64,000 nucleotides of DNA, from assembly GCF_018449775.1 (NCBI RefSeq), contig NZ_JAAVVB010000004.1, positions 124,001 to 188,000 of the forward strand, given 5' to 3'. Of the stretch, positions 54,884-64,000 are shown piece by piece. Within the stretch, counting starts at the first letter, position 1. Each line of letters begins with the position of its first letter. The notes under the pieces are model-generated. The model worked only from the letters and a program-made list of their open reading frames with translations, was not told the origin of the DNA and ran no database searches. A program made the position numbers and the translations under genes. Source of the DNA: Mucilaginibacter sp. dw_454 (GTDB taxonomy: Bacteria > Bacteroidota > Bacteroidia > Sphingobacteriales > Sphingobacteriaceae).

Positions 54884-55029
54884 ATAAAGCTGTTAACTAA
54901 AGATATGCCTATTTTATATTAAATGTTTAAATAGCTGTTTTAGAGTATAATTGTTTTTTTGGCAGACATTATCAACATCATAATATTTTCAAAATGATAG
55001 CATCGATTATCAATTTGAGGTGATGTAAA

Positions 55030-55057
55030 AAGCCGCTTAGCATTAACTAAGCGGCTT
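55030..55057 (-). terminator. terminator of the efflux operon
   Basis: Perfect 11-bp stem AAGCCGCTTAG with CTAAGCGGCTT, 6-base loop; on the minus strand it is followed by a T-run. It lies just downstream of the membrane fusion protein gene. Confidence 0.9.
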
Positions 55058-55061
55058 ACAA

Positions 55062-56138
55062 TTAGCGGACGGTGTCCCCATCCTTCACCTCATCATTGGC
55101 ATTGTTGAGTATTTTATCGCCCGGCGATAAATTGCCGAACACTGCTGTCGAATCTTTACCGGCCATACCTTCTTTGACATCCACGAGTTTAGCTTTGCCA
55201 TTATTTGCTGTAACAACATAATGGCGTTCGGTTGAGCGCACTATGGCATTATTAGGTACCAGTAACGATTTTGCCCCCGATCGCATGGGTATTTTAACCT
55301 CGGCATACATGCCCGGTTTCAAATCGTTTTTGCTGTCTACATCAATCTCAATAGTTTCTGAACGCATGCTGCTTAAACTATTGGCCGATCGGCTGATCCT
55401 GGCGCTATGCTCAACTCCAGGCATCGCATTAAAAGTAAATACGACATTTTGTGTAAGGTCGACGTTATCGACATAATCCTCTGGAATTGCCACTTCTAAA
55501 CGCATTTTGTGTGCATCTTGCAGTACCAGCATAGGCTGGTCTGTAGCTTTACCGGGCGCAACCAAAGCACCTGGCGAAACATTACGCTCGGTGATGGTGC
55601 CATCAAACGGCGCATACACACGCAGGTAGCCTTGCAGGGTTCTTACCGATTGCACATTGGATTTTTCTGCTTGCGTTAAGGCATCATCCGCACGCATTTT
55701 TGCCGACGCGTTATCCAGATCTAAAGGAGATACAGATCCCGGCTCGGCAGCGGCTTCTTTTAAACGGGCATATTTTTCTTTACTGGCTGTGGCCGTTTCT
55801 TGTGCCTGCAAATACCGTGAATTAGCCGCTTGTAACTGCGACTCCATTTCGGGTGCTTCTAACACCAGTAACAATTGCCCTTTTTTAACTACCGAGCCGC
55901 GGTCAACAAAAATTTGCTTCACAAAGCCGTTAGCTTTCGGGAACAGGTTCACCGAGTTAAAAGGTACCAGTAGCCCCGGTAAACGGGCATAACTGGAGAG
56001 TGCTTTTTCTGTAATTATACCGATATCCGCCTTTTTGGGGCTGGCTGATTTAGTTTCGGTTAGGTCTACCGGCTTATTGCCGCCGCAAGCTGCCAGAAAA
56101 CAGCTTAGCGTACCTAATATGATCAATTTACTTTTCAT
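55062..56138 (-). CDS. RND efflux periplasmic adaptor (MFP) lipoprotein
   Basis: 358 aa. Lipoprotein signal with lipobox LAAC (Cys18). The HlyD-type order is visible: lipoyl/barrel-sandwich halves (NGFVKQIFVDRGSVVKKGQL and RVYAPFDGTITERNVSPGAL), a helical hairpin between them, and C-terminal beta-barrel domains. It links the inner-membrane pump to the TolC-like channel. Four bases after the permease gene stop. Confidence 0.93.
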   Translation of the reverse strand: MKSKLIILGTLSCFLAACGGNKPVDLTETKSASPKKADIGIITEKALSSYARLPGLLVPFNSVNLFPKANGFVKQIFVDRGSVVKKGQLLLVLEAPEMESQLQAANSRYLQAQETATASKEKYARLKEAAAEPGSVSPLDLDNASAKMRADDALTQAEKSNVQSVRTLQGYLRVYAPFDGTITERNVSPGALVAPGKATDQPMLVLQDAHKMRLEVAIPEDYVDNVDLTQNVVFTFNAMPGVEHSARISRSANSLSSMRSETIEIDVDSKNDLKPGMYAEVKIPMRSGAKSLLVPNNAIVRSTERHYVVTANNGKAKLVDVKEGMAGKDSTAVFGNLSPGDKILNNANDEVKDGDTVR

Positions 56139-56142
56139 GTCT

Positions 56143-59100
56143 TTATATAGTTGAGGGGTTAAGGGATGTAGTATCGTCTTCGGGCATTAATGATGATGAT
56201 TCGTAGGTTGTTTTTCCCTGGATCCAGGCGAAAACCATAGGCAGAATAAACAATGCTGCCAAAGTTGAGGCAAACAAACCGCCAATCACCGCGCGGCCTA
56301 ACGGTGCCGATTGCTCTCCGGCTTCACCCATTCCAGACGCCATAGGAATCATCCCGGCAATCATGGCAAAACTTGTCATCAGGATTGGGCGCAAGCGGAT
56401 AGCTGCGCTGGTGATAGCGGCCCGCGTAGCATCTCTGTAATCTAACCGGAGCTTCTCGCCATTGGTTACAATCAAAATCGCATTAGCAACAGATACCCCT
56501 GTGGACATGATCATACCCATATAAGACTGCAGGTTGAGTGTAGAACCCGTGATCAGCAACATTAGCAATGATCCTAAAATTACCGCAGGCACGGTAGACA
56601 GCACCGTTAAGGATAATTTGAACGATTGGTAGTTAGCCGCCAGGAGCAGGAATATCACCAGGATAGCCAATGTTAATCCATTCTGTAAGCTACTCAATGT
56701 TTCAGTCAGCAGGTTTGACATACCATTAAGCGAGGCCACTAAACCCTTTGGCGGCGCACCTAATGAGTTGATGGCTTTTTGCACATCGGCAGTAGCTGTG
56801 CCCAGATCTTTTTTATAAATATTAGCGCTGATGGTTACAAAACGACGCGGGCCTGAGCGGTCGTATTCTCCGGGAACATAACTCGTATTAAAAGTCGCAA
56901 TGTCGCTTAACACCGGTGTGCTCTGCCCCTGAACCAGCGGAATCTCTTTCAATTCATCCATCGTATTCATCACGTATTCGGGAATCTGTACCTGCACCTG
57001 GTAAGTATAAGCGCCTTTTTCATCCAACCAAAGGTTTTTATCAGTAAAGCGACTTGACGATGTACTGGCGGTAACAGACCGGGCAATGTCTTTAATATTA
57101 AGCCCCAATTGCGCCGCCTTTAAACGATCAAGTGTAATGTTAATCACCGGGAATTTAAGGGGCTGGGCAATCTGTACATCCCGCAGGTAGTTGATGCCTT
57201 TTAATTTGCCAACTACCTTATCGGCATAGGTTTCAATCTGCTGCATGTCCTTGCCCGCCACCTGCACCTCGATAGGCGACGACGCTCCCTGGCTCATGAT
57301 CTTTTCGGTTAAATCTATCGGTTCAAAAGAAATAGTTAACTCGGGCAGTTTGTAATGGATATTTTTACGCAAAGCATCTTTCAGATCATCCATATTTACC
57401 TTGTATTTCTCGTCAAGGTTTACCTGCAATACAGCTTCCTGCGTGCCGGTATTAAATACGTACAAGTTACTGGTACCGTAGGCAGTAGGCACCAAACCCA
57501 CATAGCCGGAAGTAATTTGAACATGATTACTAACCGTTTGATTAATAACCTGCAATACCTGTTTAAAAGCATCTTCCGTGCGCTCCAAGCGGGTGCCATC
57601 AGGTTCTTTAATACGGATCTGGAACTGACCGTTATTGAGCTTGGGCATCATATCCTTACCAATAAAAACAAAGCATAAACCCGCCAGTGCAATTACGCTA
57701 ACCAGGTAAACCAGTATGATGCCTTTTTTGCGCGGCATACACTTATTCAACAGCTCAATGAGCCAAAGCTTCACCCGTTCAAAGAAGTCGTTTTTTTCAG
57801 GCTCCGTGTTTTCTTTTTGAAGATGAGTTTTCACCTGATCCTTTTCGGCTTCATCCAAAGCCTCGCCGGCATGGGCATGTACACCTTCATGATGATAGTG
57901 CTGGTATTGCTCGGCCTTGATTAACCAGTTACTTAAGATAGGCACCACGGTTTGTGCCAGCACATAAGACACAATCATGGTTAAACCGATAGACAACGAC
58001 AGTGGCAAAAACATAGCTTTTGGCACACCCGACATCATGAACGACGGTGCGAACACCGCCAGGATGCACAGTAAGATCAATAATAGCGGGAAGGCAATTT
58101 CCTCGCAAGCATCATAAATAGCCTGCCGTTTGGGTTTGCCCATTTCCAGATGCTGGTGTATATTTTCAATCGTCACCGTAGCCTGATCAACCAGGATGCC
58201 TATTGCCAAAGCCAACCCGCTTAGGGTCATGATATTAATGGTTTGCCCAAACATCCCCAGCAAAAACACCCCGATTAAAATGGAAACGGGAATGGTGATT
58301 ACCACTACCAAACTACTGCGCCAGTCGCGCAGAAAGAGCAGCACCATTAAACCGGTCAATATGGCACCCAAGCCGCCTTCAGTCATTAAGCTTTTCACGG
58401 CGTTTACCACAAACACAGACTGGTCAAATTCATAACTCAGCTTTACATCGTCGGGCAACAGGCTCTGCATTTCGGGCAGTTTGCTTTTCAAATCGTTAAC
58501 CACTGTCCAGGTAGAAGCATCGGCGGTTTTAACTATGGGGATATAAACTGAACGTTTACCGTTCACCAGGGCGTAGTCGACCGTAACGTCGGCTGCATCT
58601 GCAACGCGGGCAACGTCTTTAATAAAAACAGGTACGCCATTTTTAGTTTTTACGGGGATATCGCCAAATTCGTCCGACCGCTTGACGAGCGTATTCATCG
58701 TCGTCAGAAACATCGTGTTGTTGAGCCTGAGGTTACCAGATGGCGAGGTTACGTTAAACTTGGCCAGCGCGTCAACAACCTGATCTGGGGTGAGATCATA
58801 ACTGCGTAATTTATCCGGATCAAGGTTAACCGTAATGGAACGTGCGTTTGCGCCAAATGGAGGCGATGGTGACAAACCGGGCACTGTTGCAAACATGGGG
58901 CGGATTTTGGTGGCTGCCATGTCATAAATATCTTTCAAAGAACGGGTTGGGCTTGAGAATACCAATTGACCAACCGGCAATGAAGAAGCATCAAAACGCA
59001 CCACCTGCGGCGGCAATGCACCCGGTGGAAAGAAGCTTGAAGCGCGATTTACCTGCAAAGCAACCTGTGCCGAAGCTTCGGCCATGTTGGTACTTTCATA

Positions 59101-59385
59101 GAAGGATAGCTTAATTAAGGTTAAGCCTTGTATGTTTTTACTGGTGATACTTTTTATACCGTTGATGTACAGAAATTGATCCTGAAACCGGGTGGAGAAA
59201 AAGCCCTCCATTTGCTGCGCTGACATACCGCCGTACGATTCGATAACATATATGGTGGGCAGATTAAGCTGCGGGAATATATCTATCGGTATTTTTATTG
59301 CACTAAGCACTGAAAATATCAGCAAACTCATCGTAATCACAATTGTGGTGATGGGCCTTTTAAGTGCAGATGTGACCATTGACAT
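56143..59385 (-). CDS. RND multidrug efflux permease (AcrB-like)
   Basis: 1080 aa, twelve membrane helices in two halves, with MSMVTSALKRPITTIVITMS and porter loops typical of HAE1. Helix 4 reads LAIGILVDQATVTIENI: the first Asp of the AcrB Asp407-Asp408 pair is kept, the second is Gln. Helix 10 reads VSVANAILIVTNGEK, with Ala at the Lys940 position. A His-rich cytoplasmic stretch (YQHYHHEGVHAHAGE) lies between halves. The substrate cannot be read from sequence. Second gene of the OEP-RND-MFP operon. Confidence 0.94.
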   Translation of the reverse strand: MSMVTSALKRPITTIVITMSLLIFSVLSAIKIPIDIFPQLNLPTIYVIESYGGMSAQQMEGFFSTRFQDQFLYINGIKSITSKNIQGLTLIKLSFYESTNMAEASAQVALQVNRASSFFPPGALPPQVVRFDASSLPVGQLVFSSPTRSLKDIYDMAATKIRPMFATVPGLSPSPPFGANARSITVNLDPDKLRSYDLTPDQVVDALAKFNVTSPSGNLRLNNTMFLTTMNTLVKRSDEFGDIPVKTKNGVPVFIKDVARVADAADVTVDYALVNGKRSVYIPIVKTADASTWTVVNDLKSKLPEMQSLLPDDVKLSYEFDQSVFVVNAVKSLMTEGGLGAILTGLMVLLFLRDWRSSLVVVITIPVSILIGVFLLGMFGQTINIMTLSGLALAIGILVDQATVTIENIHQHLEMGKPKRQAIYDACEEIAFPLLLILLCILAVFAPSFMMSGVPKAMFLPLSLSIGLTMIVSYVLAQTVVPILSNWLIKAEQYQHYHHEGVHAHAGEALDEAEKDQVKTHLQKENTEPEKNDFFERVKLWLIELLNKCMPRKKGIILVYLVSVIALAGLCFVFIGKDMMPKLNNGQFQIRIKEPDGTRLERTEDAFKQVLQVINQTVSNHVQITSGYVGLVPTAYGTSNLYVFNTGTQEAVLQVNLDEKYKVNMDDLKDALRKNIHYKLPELTISFEPIDLTEKIMSQGASSPIEVQVAGKDMQQIETYADKVVGKLKGINYLRDVQIAQPLKFPVINITLDRLKAAQLGLNIKDIARSVTASTSSSRFTDKNLWLDEKGAYTYQVQVQIPEYVMNTMDELKEIPLVQGQSTPVLSDIATFNTSYVPGEYDRSGPRRFVTISANIYKKDLGTATADVQKAINSLGAPPKGLVASLNGMSNLLTETLSSLQNGLTLAILVIFLLLAANYQSFKLSLTVLSTVPAVILGSLLMLLITGSTLNLQSYMGMIMSTGVSVANAILIVTNGEKLRLDYRDATRAAITSAAIRLRPILMTSFAMIAGMIPMASGMGEAGEQSAPLGRAVIGGLFASTLAALFILPMVFAWIQGKTTYESSSLMPEDDTTSLNPSTI

Positions 59386-59391
59386 TTTAGA

Positions 59392-60774
59392 TTAATTTAA
59401 AAGGTTTAAAACTGACGGTAACTGATTACCGGTGATAGCTTTTTGGAACAGCGCATTGGTGTAAGCATATTTAGCCTGTGCGTAATCAGTCTCTGCCCGG
59501 TACAAAATATTTAGCGCTGCGTTTAGTTCAATGATATCGGTTAAGCCACTTTTATAAAGCGATAGTTTTTGGCGATATCCGGCCGTAGCCGCTTTAAGCT
59601 GGTGAGGAATTTCCTGCAAACGCTGACGGGCGGTACTCAGCTCGACATCGGCCTGGTTAATACTTAACGTTAATAGAGAGCGCTGCTCATCGAGTTTTTT
59701 CCGGGCATAATCTGTAGCTGTTTTTTGAGTGCGTAGTTTCAGTTGCCTGCGGCGCAGGTCGAACAGATTGTAGGATATCCCTACCCCTACCAGGTAGTTA
59801 TTACGGTCAAAACCCCAACCGTTTGATAAGGCGCCAAACTGATCATTTTCTATACTCGAGCCGCGGCCCCAGGCTGCTGCCTCTACCAATATTTTAGGGT
59901 TATATTGCTTGCGCACCAGGTCCTCGCGTTGTTGGCTGTTTTGTACTACTGATTTATAGTAGTTGAGGTAAGGGTGATTAGCAGTATCGGCATTGATGGT
60001 AAGTGGCGCGCCGGCTTCGTCAATCAACCTATCCCCGGCCAAGGTGTCCGGAATGATGGTTTGATACGGTAAACCGCTGATTGCTGATAGCTGCAATTGT
60101 ACCTGTTTATATTGATTATCCAGTTCGATATAATTTAAACGGGCCTTTGATAGCTCGGCTTCGGCAATGCTGGTATCTACACCGGGGCGTACGCCGCTTT
60201 CGGCTAATGATTGTATTGATTTCCTGATCTGCTCATTACGCTGTATGTTGCGCGATTGTATGGTCAGATAATCCTGCAAACGCATTAGTTGCAGGTATCC
60301 GTCAATGGCATAAGTCTGCAGTTGATATTTTGAACTTTGAAATTGATTTTGCTCTATCATTACGTCAGATCCGGCCACCTTATTCTGGGCAGCATAAGCG
60401 CCAAAATTGTAAGCCTCCCAATCCAGTGCGGCTACACCCAGGTTTACCAGGGCAGCGCTGGTGTTGCTTTGATTGCGCACACCGCTTGTATTTGATGGAA
60501 CTACGCCGAAACCAAAATAAGGCCCGGCAGTATTATTATTTGTGCCGACATCGGCCTGGTAGTTTAATTTAAGATTTGGCAGCCAGTTGCTGCGTACCTC
60601 ATTGGCCTGCGCCAGTTTAGTGCTGATAGCAGCCGAGTCTGTTAAAAGCGCGGGCGCTTTTTGGCCGACCGTAGTTAGCAAGGCCTTTAAACCCAGGGGA
60701 GGCGATTGCTGTGCATAGGCAGATATCATACAAAAACATAATATCGCCATGCACTTATACTTTAAATAGTGCAT
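59392..60774 (-). CDS. TolC-family outer membrane efflux protein
   Basis: 460 aa. A signal peptide (KCMAILCFCMISAYAQ) and two OEP repeats with helical hairpins (RQRLQEIPHQLKAATAGYRQ, ENIHx-like repeats) fit the TolC family; the outer-membrane barrel strands include WGRGSSIENDQFGALSNGWG. It ends seven bases before the permease gene start and is the first gene of the operon. Confidence 0.93.
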   Translation of the reverse strand: MHYLKYKCMAILCFCMISAYAQQSPPLGLKALLTTVGQKAPALLTDSAAISTKLAQANEVRSNWLPNLKLNYQADVGTNNNTAGPYFGFGVVPSNTSGVRNQSNTSAALVNLGVAALDWEAYNFGAYAAQNKVAGSDVMIEQNQFQSSKYQLQTYAIDGYLQLMRLQDYLTIQSRNIQRNEQIRKSIQSLAESGVRPGVDTSIAEAELSKARLNYIELDNQYKQVQLQLSAISGLPYQTIIPDTLAGDRLIDEAGAPLTINADTANHPYLNYYKSVVQNSQQREDLVRKQYNPKILVEAAAWGRGSSIENDQFGALSNGWGFDRNNYLVGVGISYNLFDLRRRQLKLRTQKTATDYARKKLDEQRSLLTLSINQADVELSTARQRLQEIPHQLKAATAGYRQKLSLYKSGLTDIIELNAALNILYRAETDYAQAKYAYTNALFQKAITGNQLPSVLNLLN

Positions 60775-60811
60775 TATTTAATAGCTTAAAATTTAAAAAT
60801 GAAATGACAGG

Positions 60812-60840
60812 GCATAGCAAAACCGTTCTGGCAGCTATGC
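60812..60840 (-). other. hairpin, possible terminator of the 126-aa gene
   Basis: GCATAGC (60812-60818) pairs with GCTATGC (60834-60840) around a 15-base loop. It lies 24 bases downstream of the 126-aa gene on the minus strand; the T-run is poor. Confidence 0.35.
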
Positions 60841-60863
60841 AGATTTAAAAAGATGCGGGAAGT

Positions 60864-61244
60864 TTAAATGGTGAGCTTGCCGCCAAGCAGGTAAAGCGGT
60901 TGCGGCGGATACAGACTGTATATTATAGCAGCTAAAGCGCTATGGGTAGTTGCTTTTACAGATTTGAAAAGGCGTGGTAAAAATACGTTAAGCGCAAGGG
61001 CCAGCAAGGCAATAACAGGCAATGCCGGGTCGGCCAGTTTTTTGCTGATGTTAACCGGGTTATGCTCACTATCTTCAGAAAATTCTTGTTTGCGTTTGGT
61101 GAATGATTTAACCAGGATACTTGGTGTACCACTATGGCTGGCTCTAAAATACTGCTCATATCGTAAAGTAAAACCTACAAAAGGTTTAGCAACCAGCATA
61201 ACCAGTGCTAAAAATAGTAAGTATTTAATTTTTGTTGCAGACAT
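60864..61244 (-). CDS. small membrane protein, 126 aa
   Basis: Two hydrophobic segments (YLLFLALVMLVAKPFVGF and LPVIALLALALNVFLPRLF) with a hydrophilic middle of about 45 residues and a C-terminal hydrophobic region. Possible signal anchor at the start. No family recognised. It lies upstream of the efflux operon on the same strand, separated by about 90 bases, and may or may not be co-transcribed. Confidence 0.6.
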   Translation of the reverse strand: MSATKIKYLLFLALVMLVAKPFVGFTLRYEQYFRASHSGTPSILVKSFTKRKQEFSEDSEHNPVNISKKLADPALPVIALLALALNVFLPRLFKSVKATTHSALAAIIYSLYPPQPLYLLGGKLTI

Positions 61245-61375
61245 GATTAGCTAACACAATTATTACAAAGGTGATGATGATATGCTTAATAAAATGTAGT
61301 GTAACAGAAAACTTGCAGAGTGGTTGACAGGGTGTATTGTAAGATAAAAGCACCCACGTTTCTGGTCTATATTAA

Positions 61376-62776
61376 TCAGGCAGGCTGCAAAATATTCATT
61401 CGTCTTAAAATCCCAGCTAATACAAGCATGCTTATATAGCCCCAAAAAATGTTATTTGCCAAAAATTCAAAACTTAATCCGCGCCAAAATATTTGAAACA
61501 GCCCGGAAAACACTAGTGCGGTGCCTAAAATATATCCCCCAAAAAGCGACTCGGCTTTTCGCGAAATAATTTGTGCAGCAGCTCCGTATAAAAAAAGAAA
61601 TATAAATACCCCCCACCCACCCCACGATAAATAAGCATCGACAACAAAAGCCGGTTTTGCCGAAACTTTAGAGTACTGATTAATTACACCAGCATCATAA
61701 ACACGTTGCATTACTACTTGCTCGGTACTGGCTTTTCCCGGCCAAAAAATCCTTGGTATCAGGGCAATTGCAGATTGCTCCAGTAACTGAAAATGATAAT
61801 AGTCAACTTTATCTGGCGTACTCTCTATAAAGAGCGTAAACATATCTATTTCACTTAGCCGGTTCGTTAAGAATTGCCAGGTGGTCTCATCGGCTGTCGC
61901 TCCTCTGTCAATAGCCACGTCCAGGGCTTCAGAGGCTGCAACATCCGTATCCTCCTCGCCCGACCAGCTATTCTGCCTGATAACGTTTACATAGGTGGGC
62001 AACACCAAAAAAAGCAACAATAACATCGGCACAAAAACTATAAGCACTATTTTTTTATATACAGGATATAAAAAAAGGCCGAGCACCAGGATACTCAATA
62101 TAATAGGTTCTTTAAAACCCGACGTTAGCGCGATATAGAAATTGAGCGAATAAAAGAAAAAACATACCGCAATATTAAATGCCTTTTTTTGCGGTATAAC
62201 AAATGCTAACCCCAGTGCAGACGACATAAAACTAAGCGAGCTAAATTGAGTAGAAAACTGGCCCAAACCCGGAAATTCAAGGAAAAAAATAGCTAAAGGG
62301 AACGAAAGGATAGTTGTATAAAATAGCAGGCTGGTTAATTTCGCCGTTTCAATTTTATATTTGGGTTTGGGGTATCGCATAAAAGCCAACATACCGGTAA
62401 CTACAGCGGCATGACCCAGGCAATAATATCTTTGGCACTGCGCTGTTAACTGCAGTTTATGCTCATCGACTAAATAATAAGGAACCGCCTGGAAATTATT
62501 ATAGCCAAAAAGCGACATAAAATAAAATATCGACGTACAGCACATATAACCTGCAAAGATGATTTGCACCAGGACTATAGGCCGCATTATTTGATTGGCA
62601 AAGCTACGGTCATCAGGCAGTGGCACTATTTGCCCGGTTAAGGTCATGAAGAAAATAAAGAAAGAACCCAACCAGGCTGCGAGGTAGGAAAAAACCAAAT
62701 CATGCTGAAAAATAGTGGCAATAAGCCAGGGCAGGTAAAGCAAAATAAATTTTTCAACAACAAAGTTCCGCTTCAT
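61376..62776 (-). CDS. Wzy-like O-antigen/exopolysaccharide polymerase
   Basis: 466 aa with about twelve membrane helices and a large periplasmic loop (about 265-340, NVIRQNSWSGEEDTDVAAS ... TPDKVDYYHF) before LLEQSAIALIPRIFWPGK, the layout of Wzy/O-antigen polymerase-type proteins. The assignment rests on topology and on the neighbouring glycosyltransferase five bases upstream. It could instead be a general polysaccharide membrane protein. Confidence 0.7.
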   Translation of the reverse strand: MKRNFVVEKFILLYLPWLIATIFQHDLVFSYLAAWLGSFFIFFMTLTGQIVPLPDDRSFANQIMRPIVLVQIIFAGYMCCTSIFYFMSLFGYNNFQAVPYYLVDEHKLQLTAQCQRYYCLGHAAVVTGMLAFMRYPKPKYKIETAKLTSLLFYTTILSFPLAIFFLEFPGLGQFSTQFSSLSFMSSALGLAFVIPQKKAFNIAVCFFFYSLNFYIALTSGFKEPIILSILVLGLFLYPVYKKIVLIVFVPMLLLLFLVLPTYVNVIRQNSWSGEEDTDVAASEALDVAIDRGATADETTWQFLTNRLSEIDMFTLFIESTPDKVDYYHFQLLEQSAIALIPRIFWPGKASTEQVVMQRVYDAGVINQYSKVSAKPAFVVDAYLSWGGWGVFIFLFLYGAAAQIISRKAESLFGGYILGTALVFSGLFQIFWRGLSFEFLANNIFWGYISMLVLAGILRRMNILQPA

Positions 62777-62781
62777 TTACC

Positions 62782-63936
62782 TTATTTCTCCAATACTTTA
62801 TTTTCCAGGGCAAGCGCAATAGCCTCGAAGTTCCACCTGGCTATTAGTTGTGAAGAGTGCTCACCCATTTGTTTTAATTTTTCTTTATCAGCCGTTAAAC
62901 GTTGCAAGGCTTTAGTGAGCGCTGCTTCATCCTCATTTTTAAAAATCTCACCATTTGCCGCATCATTAACCAGGTCTATTGCACAGCCAACCTTGTCTGA
63001 TACCAGCACAGCTCTACCAGCCGCCATAGCCTCATTAACAGCCAGCCCCCAACTCTCACCCGGACCCGAAGAAGGCAGGCAAAAAAGATCTGCCGATTGA
63101 TAAATTACCGGCATAGCCAATTGGTTCTGAAAATCCATAAAATGGATGTTTTTATTAGCCTTGGCCATTTGCTTAAGTTCTGTTTCAAGAACCCCGTTAC
63201 CTACAAGCAGTAAATGTGTATTCGCCCCTTCTAGCTGCCGAAACGCATTTACTAACATGATGGGATTTTTTTTCTTTTCAAACTTACCGGCAAATGTTAG
63301 CAGTATATCATTTGGCGCCACTTTTAATTTATCCCTTAAAGCCAACGCCTCTTCGGTCCTATCTAACTTAAAACGGTCATTGTCTACTGCATGTGGTGCA
63401 AATATTAACCGCTCATCGCTCAGTCCATATTTTTTAAAGTATGCTTTATTGTTGGTACCTGTATAAAATGCATAATCAATGTGCCGGTACACCCAGCGTA
63501 AAAATAACTTTTTTAAGCTCGATTTGAACCCTGTCTGTTCATCGAGCAATGTAGAATCGCCCCGAAAAAAAACAGGGATCTTTCCTTTAAAATATCTGAT
63601 TGCTAATAAGTGCCCAATATACGCCCAACCTATAACCAATACTGCATCGGCGTGCCAATCGACTATTTGCTGATTGAGATATGGATTTACAATACCGCCA
63701 AAATGATGCGATCCCGGATCATTAGCCACATTTCGAACCCATTCGTAAGGATATCCGTCAAGCAAGGGCAAATCCCATTTAATCTGCTTCCCAAATCCGG
63801 GGTCGAAATTATTTTGTGCGCCTTCACCCCAGGTATAAAAAACTTTGATCTCCACATGGCCACGTTCATGCAGCAGCTTAAAAACCGGCGCGTAGTATTG
63901 GATAGGATGTGTGGTGATAATGGCTAAACGCGGCAT
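62782..63936 (-). CDS. glycosyltransferase, GT4/GT-B type
   Basis: 384 aa. N-terminal ITTHPIQYYAPVFKLLHERG is typical of GT4-type sugar transferases; the C-terminal half has GKFEKKKNPIMLVNAFRQL and the donor-binding EX7E-like segment SSGPGESWGLAVNEAMAAGR. It probably transfers a sugar from a nucleotide donor to a lipid-linked or protein acceptor in cell-surface polysaccharide synthesis. First gene of the pair with the Wzy-like protein. Confidence 0.9.
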   Translation of the reverse strand: MPRLAIITTHPIQYYAPVFKLLHERGHVEIKVFYTWGEGAQNNFDPGFGKQIKWDLPLLDGYPYEWVRNVANDPGSHHFGGIVNPYLNQQIVDWHADAVLVIGWAYIGHLLAIRYFKGKIPVFFRGDSTLLDEQTGFKSSLKKLFLRWVYRHIDYAFYTGTNNKAYFKKYGLSDERLIFAPHAVDNDRFKLDRTEEALALRDKLKVAPNDILLTFAGKFEKKKNPIMLVNAFRQLEGANTHLLLVGNGVLETELKQMAKANKNIHFMDFQNQLAMPVIYQSADLFCLPSSGPGESWGLAVNEAMAAGRAVLVSDKVGCAIDLVNDAANGEIFKNEDEAALTKALQRLTADKEKLKQMGEHSSQLIARWNFEAIALALENKVLEK

Positions 63937-64000
63937 TCTCGTAAAAGTACAAAGAGATATACAACAAATTCAAATACGCCGGTAAACCTTTTTCAAAAAT

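Noticed and set aside
60775..60863. Sigma-54 promoter for the efflux operon
   Set aside because: A TTTTGCT stretch resembles a -12 element, but the -24 GG is missing (CC instead).

Overview
The window looks like chromosomal DNA of a Sphingobacteriaceae-type Bacteroidota, probably Mucilaginibacter or Pedobacter. The genus is inferred from protein style; no rRNA is present. The supporting signs are Bacteroidota-type -7 boxes (TAnnTTTG), few Shine-Dalgarno sites, a MobA/MobB/MobC mobilization set of Bacteroidota type, and an S1/P1 nuclease, an RND efflux operon and kdp genes of the same style.

Left end (1-7.5 kb): a truncated S1/P1 nuclease and a small hypothetical gene, then a DNA-damage cluster. 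An AlkB-like dioxygenase faces the mutasome operon imuA-imuB-dnaE2 plus an 84-codon gene. A short intergenic region between them holds a palindrome that overlaps the promoter boxes and looks like an SOS-type operator.

Middle (7.5-45 kb): an accessory island. It begins with a 929-aa protein joining a decayed RecB/Cas4-like Fe-S region, a DEDD exonuclease domain, an IS66-type DDE transposase and two C-terminal repeats. Next come a coupling protein, relaxase, MobA-like protein, candidate oriT and two coupled unknown genes. The rest is stacked phage defence. (i) A Dcm-HNH-Vsr-Dcm-GHKL ATPase-175aa-Z1-AIPR operon resembles Mza/MORC-linked systems. (ii) A C-protein/HNH endonuclease pair has a C-box. 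(iii) A tightly coupled four-gene operon (unknown 402 codons, phospholipase D-like, SNF2 helicase, DUF4365-TPR) matches no named system I know. (iv) A zinc-binding unknown faces a serine-protease/metalloprotease fusion across a palindromic operator. (v) A Gabija-like OLD ATPase-Toprim/UvrD pair closes the series. The island ends at tRNA-Ala(GGC), beside tandem 11-mers, a diverged repeat pair and a duplicated tRNA 5' half, which suggests a worn integration junction. No integrase is in the window.

Right end (45-64 kb), core genes on the minus strand: a split kdp potassium system (sensor kinase, separate KdpD N-terminal protein, KdpC, KdpB, KdpA, KdpF and a second microprotein). It has a convincing sigma-54 promoter and an NtrC-type regulator encoded upstream, not the OmpR-type KdpE. 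After that come an RND efflux operon (MFP, permease, TolC-like), a small membrane protein, a Wzy-like polymerase and a family 4-type glycosyltransferase.
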